Of a stretch of DNA of 40,083 nt, positions 8,024-14,750 are shown in pieces. Position 1 is the stretch's first letter. Every line of letters starts with the position of its first letter. The stretch is from Planctomycetia bacterium. GTDB lineage: Bacteria > Planctomycetota > Planctomycetia > Pirellulales > UBA1268. The stretch lies in the NCBI GenBank assembly GCA_026401075.1, contig JAPLNQ010000177.1, forward strand, positions 1 through 40,083, given 5' to 3'. The notes under the pieces were generated by a model that ran no database searches, was not told the origin of the DNA, and worked only from the letters and a program-made list of their open reading frames with translations. The translations under genes were made by a program, and so were the position numbers.

Positions 8024-9682
8024 ATGAGGCACCACAGAGGGGGAATGATGCGCTGTATTCCAAGGGCGATTCCCAGGTCGATGCGTCCGGAGCTGGTGTG
8101 GGCCGTGCATCTGTGCTGTGGTCTGGCCGCCGGGGTCGTCGCGGTGGCGGGATGGACTCAGGCGGGAGAGGTCTCGGCCGTTGCCGACCCGGCGGTCGCC
8201 GAGTCCTCCGACTCCGCGGAGTCGGAGGACCCATTCGCCGCAGTGGATGAGCCGGCGGCATCGACAGGCGCGCCCCGGGGGGGCCGTGTCCGCGTCAGGC
8301 TCGACGTCACGGGCGAACTCCTGGCCCCTGCCGGTCCTGATGCCGCGGCGGTGCGCGAGGCGGTCGAGATGGCGGCGCGGTTTGATTTCGAGGAGACGTC
8401 GCTCGCCCCCACCGCTCCGGAGGCGGCCCCGGTGGTTCGTCGCTCGTACCGGGATGCCACGGCATCAATGCGGGTTGGAGATGCCACCACCACCGCCACG
8501 CTCGGAGCCGATGCCCGCCAACTCCTCGTGGCCCGCCAGGGCACGACACCGATGCCCTATCTCGACGACGGTTTCCTGTCGGGCGAAGAGTCCGACCTGC
8601 TCGAGACGCCGTTTGATTCACTCTTGATCGACGACCTCCTTCCCAGGGAGCCGGTGTCGATCGGCCAGGTGTGGGAGATTCCGGCGGACGTCACCGCCGG
8701 CCTTCTGGCAATCGATACGGTGGAGTCGGGGGTGATCGAGGCTCGCATCCAGGATGTCACCAACGCCCGGGCAACCGTTACGTTCGCCGGCATCATCGAC
8801 GGGGCGGTCGATGGCGTGCCGACTCACGTGACCGTTGAGGGCAGCTTTGCCGTGGCGGCAATGACCAACGCAGCGACCACTCCCAGCACCGATTCCAAAC
8901 CGGTCGGTCACCAACTGCACGGCCGCGTCGCCCAGGTGTCGGCCGTGATTCGAGAACGACGTCAGGCGAGCCATGTTGCGCCCGGGTTCGACGTCGAGGC
9001 GAGGCTGCTTGTGGCCCGCACGTCACTCGACCCCGGCTTGAAAGAAGATTCCGGCCAGCATGCGGAGCCAGCGGCCGATGTGGCGGCCACTCCGGTCCGG
9101 ACGGGGACCGGAGAGGGCCTGTCGCCGCGGCGACGCGGCGAGGGCGGGCCAGGTCGGGTGTGGTATCGCGATCCACAGGGCCGGTTCGATCTGGTCCACG
9201 ACGTCCGGTGGCGGCGGGTGGAGGATGGGCCGAACGGCCTCGTGATGAGGCTGGTCGATCGGGGGGCCCTCGTCGGCCAGTGTTCGATGACAAGCCTGCC
9301 GCAGGCGCCGGCCGCGTCCCTGCCCACCCGAGACGACGTGCAGCGGGATGTCGAGCGGTCGCTGTCGGGCCAGGTCGTACGGAGTGATGCCGCGGAGGAG
9401 TTGGACCGCCCCGATGGGCTGAGGGTCGTGCGGCTCGCGTCGTCGGGCACTGCCGGCCGGCTTCCATTTCGCTGGATCCACTACGTGCTGGCGGCCCAGG
9501 ATGGCAGCCGGGTCAGTGTCACGTTCATGTTTGAAGAGTCGATGCAGCAGCGGTTTGGGGACGCCGACCGCCCACTGATCGAGGGGTTGCGACTGCCGGC
9601 CGCCCGGCCAGACCAGAACGCCGGCGGCCCCCCAGGGCCCACGGCCGCGGTCCCGGGAGGTGGCCGGCAACAGACGCGATGA
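8024..9682 (+). CDS. Exported protein of unknown function
   Basis: I do not recognise this 552-aa protein. It has an arginine-rich N-terminus followed by a hydrophobic stretch (about 24-43, VWAVHLCCGLAAGVVAVAGW) that suits a signal peptide or anchor, then an acidic Ser/Glu-rich linker. Residues about 65-340 form a beta-rich part, including LLIDDLLPREPVSIGQVWEI. After a Pro/Gly/Arg-rich linker, residues about 380-525 (RVWYRDPQGRFDLVHDVRW to FMFEESMQQRFGD) resemble the short beta-rich folds of PsbP/Mog1-like domains, but that is only an impression. In-frame ATGs at 8045 and 8048 lie behind AGAGGGGGA and may be the true start. It lies upstream of infC in the same direction, with its own gap of 230 bases. 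Confidence 0.75.
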   Translation: MRHHRGGMMRCIPRAIPRSMRPELVWAVHLCCGLAAGVVAVAGWTQAGEVSAVADPAVAESSDSAESEDPFAAVDEPAASTGAPRGGRVRVRLDVTGELLAPAGPDAAAVREAVEMAARFDFEETSLAPTAPEAAPVVRRSYRDATASMRVGDATTTATLGADARQLLVARQGTTPMPYLDDGFLSGEESDLLETPFDSLLIDDLLPREPVSIGQVWEIPADVTAGLLAIDTVESGVIEARIQDVTNARATVTFAGIIDGAVDGVPTHVTVEGSFAVAAMTNAATTPSTDSKPVGHQLHGRVAQVSAVIRERRQASHVAPGFDVEARLLVARTSLDPGLKEDSGQHAEPAADVAATPVRTGTGEGLSPRRRGEGGPGRVWYRDPQGRFDLVHDVRWRRVEDGPNGLVMRLVDRGALVGQCSMTSLPQAPAASLPTRDDVQRDVERSLSGQVVRSDAAEELDRPDGLRVVRLASSGTAGRLPFRWIHYVLAAQDGSRVSVTFMFEESMQQRFGDADRPLIEGLRLPAARPDQNAGGPPGPTAAVPGGGRQQTR

Positions 9683-9712
9683 AGCCCGTTTTCGGCAATT
9701 TGCGAAGGCCTG

Positions 9713-9742
9713 TTGACGCTGCCCCCCGCGTCTTGGGATAGT
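9713..9742 (+). promoter_or_regulatory. Candidate sigma-70 promoter for the infC operon
   Basis: TTGACG at 9713-9718 (5/6 to consensus) and GATAGT at 9737-9742 (4/6) are 18 bases apart, 170 bases before the infC start codon. The position gives a long leader, as expected for this operon type. Visual match only. Confidence 0.45.
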
Positions 9743-9764
9743 ATGTGGTTCACCCGGGAAAGCC

Positions 9765-9785
9765 CGGCAAACTGCCCGTTTGCCG
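9765..9785 (+). promoter_or_regulatory. Stem-loop in the infC leader
   Basis: CGGCAAAC, loop TGCCC, GTTTGCCG forms a perfect 8-bp hairpin about 130 bases before infC. A weaker hairpin (GCGGA/TCCGC) lies just ahead of the infC ribosome site. In many bacteria the infC-rpmI-rplT leader is bound by L20 or folds into an attenuator, so a regulatory role is plausible though not shown. Confidence 0.45.
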
Positions 9786-9912
9786 CTTGAAGCCGGGAAC
9801 GCCGAGGAGGAGTGTCGTCGACACAACTCGTGCCACCTTGCATGGCCCGGGTGTTCGCTTTCTTCCCGGCCTGCGGAGTTGAATCCGCATCCGAGTCCGG
9901 GAGGCGCGAGCC

Positions 9913-10413
9913 ATCGAGAAGCAGCATCGCATTAACGAGCAGATCCGGATCACGCCGATCCGGGTGATCGCCGGTGACGGCGAACAACTCGGGATTATCC
10001 CGACGGAAGAGGCGCTGAATCGCGCTCGTGAGGCCGGCCTCGATCTTGTCGAGGTGGCTCCGAACGAGAAACCGCCAGTCTGCCGGATCATGGACTTCGG
10101 CAAGTTCAAGTATCAGCAAAAGAAGAAACTCCACCGCACGCACGTCCATCAGACAAAAATCAAGGAAATTCGGCTTCGTCCCAAGACCGGCGAACACGAC
10201 ATCGATTTCAAGGTGAATCAGGCGAAGGGTTTTCTGCAACACAAAGACAAGGTCATCGTGTCGGTCGTGTTCCGGGGCCGCGAACTGGCGCACATCGACG
10301 AAGGACAGCGGGTGATGCGGATGATTCTCGAACAACTCGACCCCGTGGGAAAAGTCGACGCGCCGCCTCAGCAGATGGGCCGCCGATTGGTCTGCACGCT
10401 GTCGCCCAAGTAG
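9913..10413 (+). CDS. infC: Translation initiation factor IF-3, starting on ATC
   Basis: IF-3 binds the 30S subunit and checks start-codon/initiator-tRNA pairing. The protein is 166 aa when started at the ATC at 9913. The first codons then read (start)[11 protein letters not shown], which is the conserved IF-3 N-terminus. No ATG, GTG or TTG occurs between an in-frame TGA at 9880-9882 and this point, and GGGAGG at 9899-9904 sits 8 bases before the ATC. Starting at the first standard codon (GTG 9964) would remove the conserved INEQIR segment. Rare start codons are known in infC (AUU in E. coli) and underlie autoregulation by IF-3. Further family marks are [27 protein letters not shown] and FRGRELAH. 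It heads the operon with rpmI and rplT. Confidence 0.94.
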   Translation: MEKQHRINEQIRITPIRVIAGDGEQLGIIPTEEALNRAREAGLDLVEVAPNEKPPVCRIMDFGKFKYQQKKKLHRTHVHQTKIKEIRLRPKTGEHDIDFKVNQAKGFLQHKDKVIVSVVFRGRELAHIDEGQRVMRMILEQLDPVGKVDAPPQQMGRRLVCTLSPK

Positions 10414-10529
10414 TCCGCCCAGCACCTAGAGAAATCCAAGCAGGATAAATCCAAGCAGACAGAAGCAAGCACACTGCTCCCGCACATCCGTTTCCAGGCT
10501 CCCCCCTCACCCCTCCCGAGACCCACATC

Positions 10530-10733
10530 ATGCCGAAGCAGAAGACCCACAAGGGCGTCAAGAAGCGTTTCCGAGTCACCGCCAGGGGCAAGGTGAAGCA
10601 CCGCCGCGCTGGCACGAGCCACTTGCAGGTTCGGCTCACCAGCAAGCGAAAGCGCAAACTCCGCGGCACCGGCGTGCTCGCCGCTCCCGAAACGTCGAAG
10701 ATCGTCCAGATGCTCGCGGGCTACAGCTATTAG
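10530..10733 (+). CDS. rpmI: 50S ribosomal protein L35
   Basis: This is a 67-aa, strongly basic protein of normal L35 length. It begins MPKQKTHKGVKKRFRVTARG, followed by KVKHRRAGTSH and a run of Lys/Arg (TSKRKRKLRGTG), the usual L35 pattern. It is a late-assembling protein of the large subunit. It sits between infC (116-base gap) and rplT in the standard order of this operon. Its own ribosome site is weak, so translational coupling or control through the leader is possible. Confidence 0.96.
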   Translation: MPKQKTHKGVKKRFRVTARGKVKHRRAGTSHLQVRLTSKRKRKLRGTGVLAAPETSKIVQMLAGYSY

Positions 10734-10749
10734 GCCGAGCTATGAGATC

Positions 10750-10774
10750 AGGGGCCCCTTCGAGCAGGGCCCCT
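10750..10774 (+). promoter_or_regulatory. Hairpin between rpmI and rplT
   Basis: AGGGGCCC and GGGCCCCT form a perfect 8-bp stem with a 9-base loop, in the 95-base gap between rpmI and rplT. No T-run follows directly, so it is unlikely to be a full terminator. It may stabilise or process the mRNA, or be part of an L20 binding site. Confidence 0.5.
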
Positions 10775-10828
10775 TGAAAATCCCGTTCAAACAGCGACAT
10801 TGATCGTTCCAGAAGGCAATCGAAAACC

Positions 10829-11206
10829 ATGCGCACAAAAAACGTTGTACCCCGTCTGCGGGCCAAGAAGCGTCTCTTCAAGCGGGTGAAGGGCTTTGTC
10901 GGCGGTCGTCGCCGCCTGCTTCGCACAGCCAAGGAATCGATCATCCGCGCCGGCGTGTATGCCAGGCGGGATCGCCGTCGCAAGAAGCGCGACTTCCGTC
11001 GCCTCTGGATCGTGCGGATCAATGCCGCCTGTCGCGAACGCGGCCTGCGCTACAGCCAGTTCATCGCCGGCCTGGAGAAGATCGGTTCGGAACTCGATCG
11101 CCGCACGCTGTCGGAGATGGCCGTGCTCGATCCGACCGGTTTTGATGCGGTCGTCAATGCCGCGCGAAAGGCCCTCGGCTTGCCGGAGCCGGCTGCGGTC
11201 GCGTAG
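10829..11206 (+). CDS. rplT: 50S ribosomal protein L20
   Basis: This 125-aa basic protein matches L20 along its length: VPRLRAKKRLFKRVKGFVGG at the N-terminus (the L20 extension that inserts into 23S rRNA), then ESIIRAGVYARRDRRRKKRDFRRLWIVRINAACRERG in two stretches, and YSQFIAGL. L20 is needed early in large-subunit assembly and often represses its own operon by binding the mRNA. AGAAGG precedes the ATG at a rather long distance. The pheS start lies 4 bases after its stop, so the two are probably coupled. Confidence 0.96.
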   Translation: MRTKNVVPRLRAKKRLFKRVKGFVGGRRRLLRTAKESIIRAGVYARRDRRRKKRDFRRLWIVRINAACRERGLRYSQFIAGLEKIGSELDRRTLSEMAVLDPTGFDAVVNAARKALGLPEPAAVA

Positions 11207-11210
11207 TGCC

Positions 11211-12302
11211 GTGACTCTGCCCAAAGGCCGCGATGATGCGGCTCGAGCCGAGGCCCAGCCAGCGGGTGGCACGCCTGCTGGGCAAACCGTGGCCATCGAG
11301 TCATTTGTTGCCGAACTCGAAGCGTTTCGCGAGGCTGCTTCGGAATCGCTTGGACGAGTGGCTGACGGGGCCGGACTGGAGCAGGCGCGGATCGAGTTTC
11401 TCGGCGCGCGGAGCGGGCGGCTCAAGGCGATTCAAAAACTCCTCTCGGGACTGGTGGCCACCGATCGGCCCGCGGGTGGACGGCATTTCAACGAGGCCAA
11501 GGCCGCCGTCACAGCGCTCTTAGCCGACGTCCAGGAGCGGCTCGTGGGCGGTGGCGCGGCGAGGCCTACGGCCGACGCGATCGACGTCACGCTGCCCGGT
11601 GACCCGGTGCGGCTGGGGCACGTCCATCCGATCACGCAGACGATCCGCCGCGTGCAGGAGATCATGGCCCGCCTCGGCTTCGAGAGCGTCGATGGGCCAG
11701 AGGTCGAGGATCAGTGGCATAATTTCGAGGCCCTTGCCATCCCGGCCGAACATCCGGCACGCGATCCGCTCGACAACTTCTACCTGGCGGTGGCTCGTGG
11801 AGCCGACCCGCTCCTGCTGCGGTCGCAGACGAGCACCGTGCAGATCCGTGTCATGGAAAACCGTCGGCCGCCGCTGCGGATCGTCTCGCTGGGGCGGGTC
11901 TATCGGCCCGACACGGCCGACGCCACCCACTACCCCATGTTTCACCAGGTGGAGGGCTTGCTGATCGAGCCCGGAACGACCATGGCCCACCTGAAGAGCG
12001 TGCTTCGGCAACTCGCCTCGAGCTTCCTCGGTGGCGACGTGCACGTGAGGTACCGGCCATCGTTCTTCCCGTTCACCGAGCCGAGCGTCGAGTTCGACAT
12101 GCAATGGGGCGGCCGTTGGATTGAGATGGGTGGAGCCGGCATGGTCGACCCTGCTGTGCTCGCGGCGGTCGGCTATGACCCCGACGAGGTCTCAGGCTTC
12201 GCGTTCGGCCTGGGCGTCGAACGGATCGCGGCCCGTCGCTATGGCGTTGCCGACATTCGGGATTTCTACCGCAACGACGTGCGTTTTCTGCGGCAGTTCT
12301 GA
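11211..12302 (+). CDS. pheS: Phenylalanine--tRNA ligase alpha subunit
   Basis: PheS carries the class II catalytic core that charges tRNA-Phe, working as an alpha2-beta2 enzyme with PheT. From the GTG at 11211 the protein has 363 aa. The N-terminal coiled-coil part (ESFVAELEAFREAASESLGR, EFLGARSGRLKAIQKLL) binds tRNA. Class II motifs follow: HPITQTIRRVQEIMARLGF, the P-containing GPEVEDQWHNFEALAIPAEHPAR, LLRSQTSTVQIRVM, the motif 2 FHQVEGLL region, and motif 3 GFAFGLGVERIAARRYGV. A GTG at 11289 would give a 337-aa protein closer to the usual family length and is an equal candidate. The frame is open further upstream across rplT, but that overlap is surely not translated as PheS. Confidence 0.94.
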   Translation: MTLPKGRDDAARAEAQPAGGTPAGQTVAIESFVAELEAFREAASESLGRVADGAGLEQARIEFLGARSGRLKAIQKLLSGLVATDRPAGGRHFNEAKAAVTALLADVQERLVGGGAARPTADAIDVTLPGDPVRLGHVHPITQTIRRVQEIMARLGFESVDGPEVEDQWHNFEALAIPAEHPARDPLDNFYLAVARGADPLLLRSQTSTVQIRVMENRRPPLRIVSLGRVYRPDTADATHYPMFHQVEGLLIEPGTTMAHLKSVLRQLASSFLGGDVHVRYRPSFFPFTEPSVEFDMQWGGRWIEMGGAGMVDPAVLAAVGYDPDEVSGFAFGLGVERIAARRYGVADIRDFYRNDVRFLRQF

Positions 12303-12357
12303 CCGCGGCTGCCAGGTATCTCGCCGACCTTGTTCACCTGAGAGGAGACAAAAGCCC

Positions 12358-14448
12358 ATGATTATCTCCACGAACTGGCTGGCCGAGTATGTGAGTCTGT
12401 CCGCGTCGGCCGATGCCCTCGTCGAACGGCTGCTCCTCTCCGGACTCAATCACGAGTCGACGAGGACGATCGGCTCCGACACGGCGATCGAGATCGAGGT
12501 GACGAGCAACCGGCCCGACTGCCTCGGGCACATCGGCGTGGCCCGTGAGGCCGCTGTGCTGTTCGCCCGCCCGCTCCACATTCCCGATCCCCGCCTGCAG
12601 GAGGCCGCCGTTGCGGCGGCAGCGGACATCGCGGTGGAGATCCTCGAGCCCCAGATCTGTCCGTTCTACTCGGCCAGGGTGCTCAAGGGCGTGCGGGTGG
12701 GGCCGAGCCCGCAGTGGCTCGTCGACCGGTTGGCCACCGTGGGAGTCGCCAGCGTCAACAATGTCGTCGACGTCACCAACTACGTCATGCTCGAATGCGG
12801 GCAGCCGCTCCACGCCTTCGACCTCGCCAAGATTCGGGGCGGCCGCGTCATCGTGCGGCGGGCCCTGCCAGGCGAAACGTTCACGGCCATCAACCACAAG
12901 ACCTACCCCCTCACCGATGCGATGGGTGTGATCGCCGATGCCGAGGGGGCCGTGGCGCTGGCCGGGGTGATGGGGGGAGCCGGCACCGAGATCGCCTCCG
13001 ACACGACCGACATCCTGCTCGAATCGGCGCAGTTCGCGCCGCTCTCGGTCCGGGCCGCGGCGCGGGGGCTCGTGCTGGCCAGCGCGTCGTCGTATCGGTT
13101 CGAACGGGTGCCCGATCCTGCTGCCGTCGACTGGGCCAGCCGCCGCGCCGTGGCGATGATCGCCGAGATTGCCGGTGGGCATGTCTCCCGCGGTGTCGTG
13201 GAGGCGGGGCATTTGAAGGTGAGCCCCGCAACGATTCTGCTGCGAAACGGCCGCGTCGCAGAGGTGCTGGGGATCGAGATCCCCGCTGAGCGCCAGCAGG
13301 CCATTCTGATCGGGCTGGGATTCGTGGCCGAGACCGTTGACGGTGCCGGATCCCGCTGGCGTGCGCCCACGTGGCGGCGCGACTGCTGGCGGGAAATCGA
13401 CCTCGTCGAGGAGATTGCGCGGATCGAGGGCTACGACAAGGTGCCGGAAAACGAGCCGATAGCCGCTCGGCCGGTGGCCGAGTCGGCCCGCGAGCGGACG
13501 CTGCGGCGGGCGAGCGAGGTGCTCGTGGCGGCAGGCCTCTGTGAGGCGATGACGCGGAGCGTGGTCGGCGCGCCGCTGGAAGTGACAGCCAGCCCGTGGG
13601 GCGACACGCCGCCACTGGTCTGTGCACCGCCGCTCGTGCGTGGTGCCGACCGCCTGCGTCGCACGCTCCTCCCCAGCCTGCTGGAGGCCCGCGCGGTCAA
13701 CGTGGCCGTCGGTGCCCAGCGGCCTGATCTCTTCGAGACGGCCCGCGGCTACCTGGCACGATCAGCCGATTCCAGCGGACAGGCTTCCGACGATCGACCA
13801 ACCGCCCCATCACCGGTGGAAGAGCCCCTGCTCGTGTCGTTTGTGATCGGGGGTGGCTTCGCCTCCGCCAAGGGGCTGGCGGAGGCGGTGCTCGAGCGGC
13901 TCGGCCTCGTGGCCGGCGCCGTGAGCGACGCTCGCGTGGTTGTTCGTCCTGTTGTTCTCGACCTGTTCGCCCCGGGCCGCGCTGGCGAGATCGTGCTCGA
14001 ACGCCCAGGCCGTGCCGCGGAGCGGGTGGGAGTGATTGGAGAAGTGGCCGCTGCGGCGCTCGCTGCAGCCGGACTCAAGGACTCGGTGGCTGCCGCAGAA
14101 CTCCGGCTAGACCGCCTGGAATTCGCCGTCGACATGGAGCCGGCCCGATGCCGTCCAAGCGATTTTCCGGCGATCGAGCGGGACGTGAATCTGATCGTCG
14201 ATCAGGCGGTACCGTGGGGCGACATTGCAACGGCGATTGACGACGGTGGTGGCGTGCTGTTGGAAGAGTGTCGGCTCGTGCAGGTCTGGACGGATGCCGA
14301 GCGGCTCGGCGCGGGCAAGAAGAGCTTCGTCGTGTCGCTGCGGCTGAGGAGCAACGCAGGCACGCTCTCCGGCGAGGAGGCCAATCGCACGGTCGAAGCG
14401 GTGGTGGCGGCCTGCGGCCGGCAATGCGGCGCGGTCTTGCGGGCGTGA
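12358..14448 (+). CDS. pheT: Phenylalanine--tRNA ligase beta subunit, short form without the EMAP-type domain
   Basis: This 696-aa protein starts at ATG 12358 behind GAGAGGAGA. The N-terminus MIISTNWLAEYVSLSASADA matches PheT, but about 40 residues later the chain goes directly into EIEVTSNRPDCLGHIGVARE. In E. coli PheT these two segments are separated by the roughly 110-residue OB-fold (tRNA-binding/EMAP) domain, which is therefore missing. The B3/B4 editing region is present (SVNNVVDVTNYVMLECGQPLHAFD, GETFTAINHKTYPL), followed by B5 (WRREIDLVEEIARIEGYDK-like) and the C-terminal anticodon-binding fold (DFPAIERDVNLIVD, SLRLRSNAGTLSGEEAN). Short PheT proteins of this kind are known in several lineages. 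It is the last gene of the operon and is followed by a terminator-like hairpin. Confidence 0.94.
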   Translation: MIISTNWLAEYVSLSASADALVERLLLSGLNHESTRTIGSDTAIEIEVTSNRPDCLGHIGVAREAAVLFARPLHIPDPRLQEAAVAAAADIAVEILEPQICPFYSARVLKGVRVGPSPQWLVDRLATVGVASVNNVVDVTNYVMLECGQPLHAFDLAKIRGGRVIVRRALPGETFTAINHKTYPLTDAMGVIADAEGAVALAGVMGGAGTEIASDTTDILLESAQFAPLSVRAAARGLVLASASSYRFERVPDPAAVDWASRRAVAMIAEIAGGHVSRGVVEAGHLKVSPATILLRNGRVAEVLGIEIPAERQQAILIGLGFVAETVDGAGSRWRAPTWRRDCWREIDLVEEIARIEGYDKVPENEPIAARPVAESARERTLRRASEVLVAAGLCEAMTRSVVGAPLEVTASPWGDTPPLVCAPPLVRGADRLRRTLLPSLLEARAVNVAVGAQRPDLFETARGYLARSADSSGQASDDRPTAPSPVEEPLLVSFVIGGGFASAKGLAEAVLERLGLVAGAVSDARVVVRPVVLDLFAPGRAGEIVLERPGRAAERVGVIGEVAAAALAAAGLKDSVAAAELRLDRLEFAVDMEPARCRPSDFPAIERDVNLIVDQAVPWGDIATAIDDGGGVLLEECRLVQVWTDAERLGAGKKSFVVSLRLRSNAGTLSGEEANRTVEAVVAACGRQCGAVLRA

Positions 14449-14534
14449 TCCGGGAGAATGTCGCCGGGCGGGCTCCCTCGTTATGTTGCGTGGCAGGATG
14501 CCGTGCGCAGCACCAGCGACCTGCGGTCGCCAAG

Positions 14535-14560
14535 AAAAAACGACAGGATGTCGTGTTTTT
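14535..14560. terminator. Terminator-like hairpin after pheT
   Basis: CGACA-GGA-TGTCG forms a hairpin at 14541-14553, with A6 before it and GTGTTTTT after it. The T-run downstream suits termination of the pheT transcript, and the A-run upstream gives a T-run for the opposite strand. The right half belongs to the 29-bp direct repeat. Confidence 0.55.
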
Positions 14561-14572
14561 CGTGAATACAGC
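14544..14572. repeat. 29-bp direct repeat, copy 1
   Basis: Identical over 29 bases to 14711-14739. The shared core is GTCGTGTTTTTCGTGAATAC. The copies flank the 75-bp inverted-repeat element. Confidence 0.9.
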
Positions 14573-14608
14573 TCGCTTCGGTGTTCGGGGAGCCCGCCCT
14601 CGTTGATT

Positions 14609-14683
14609 CGTGGCCACGAGTTTTTAACTTGTGGAATCCGTGCCGGGGCAACGGACAAGTTAAAAACTTGCCGCCACGGGGGG
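14609..14683. repeat. Interspersed inverted-repeat element, copy A
   Basis: The ends are near-complementary: GTGGCCACGAG followed by TTTTTAACTTGT on the left, and ACAAGTTAAAAACTT followed by GCCGCCAC on the right. The middle is about 25 bases. The element recurs almost unchanged at 31745-31817. Both copies lie between convergent genes. It resembles a REP/REPIN or MITE-like element and could also work as a terminator. Confidence 0.85.
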
Positions 14684-14710
14684 CAGCACATGGCGTGCCG
14701 GACAGGATTG

Positions 14711-14739
14711 CAGGATGTCGTGTTTTTCGTGAATACAGC
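14711..14739. repeat. 29-bp direct repeat, copy 2
   Basis: Exact second copy of 14544-14572, 167 bases further on. It ends 11 bases before the stop of the DUF11 gene on the minus strand. Confidence 0.9.
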
Positions 14740-14750
14740 CGCCCCGCCTG

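Larger units (their letters stand above)
14449..14750. other. Repeat-filled gene-free stretch between convergent pheT and the DUF11 gene
   Basis: These 302 bases hold no credible gene. They contain a terminator-like hairpin, two copies of a 29-bp direct repeat and one copy of a roughly 75-bp inverted-repeat element also present at 31.7 kb (listed separately). A third, partial copy of the 29-bp repeat's first half (CAGGATGCCGTG) lies near 14486. Confidence 0.8.

Noticed and set aside
10896-11210. Upstream extension of the pheS frame across rplT
   Set aside because: It lies inside the L20 gene in another frame and does not resemble PheS. PheS homology starts after 11211.
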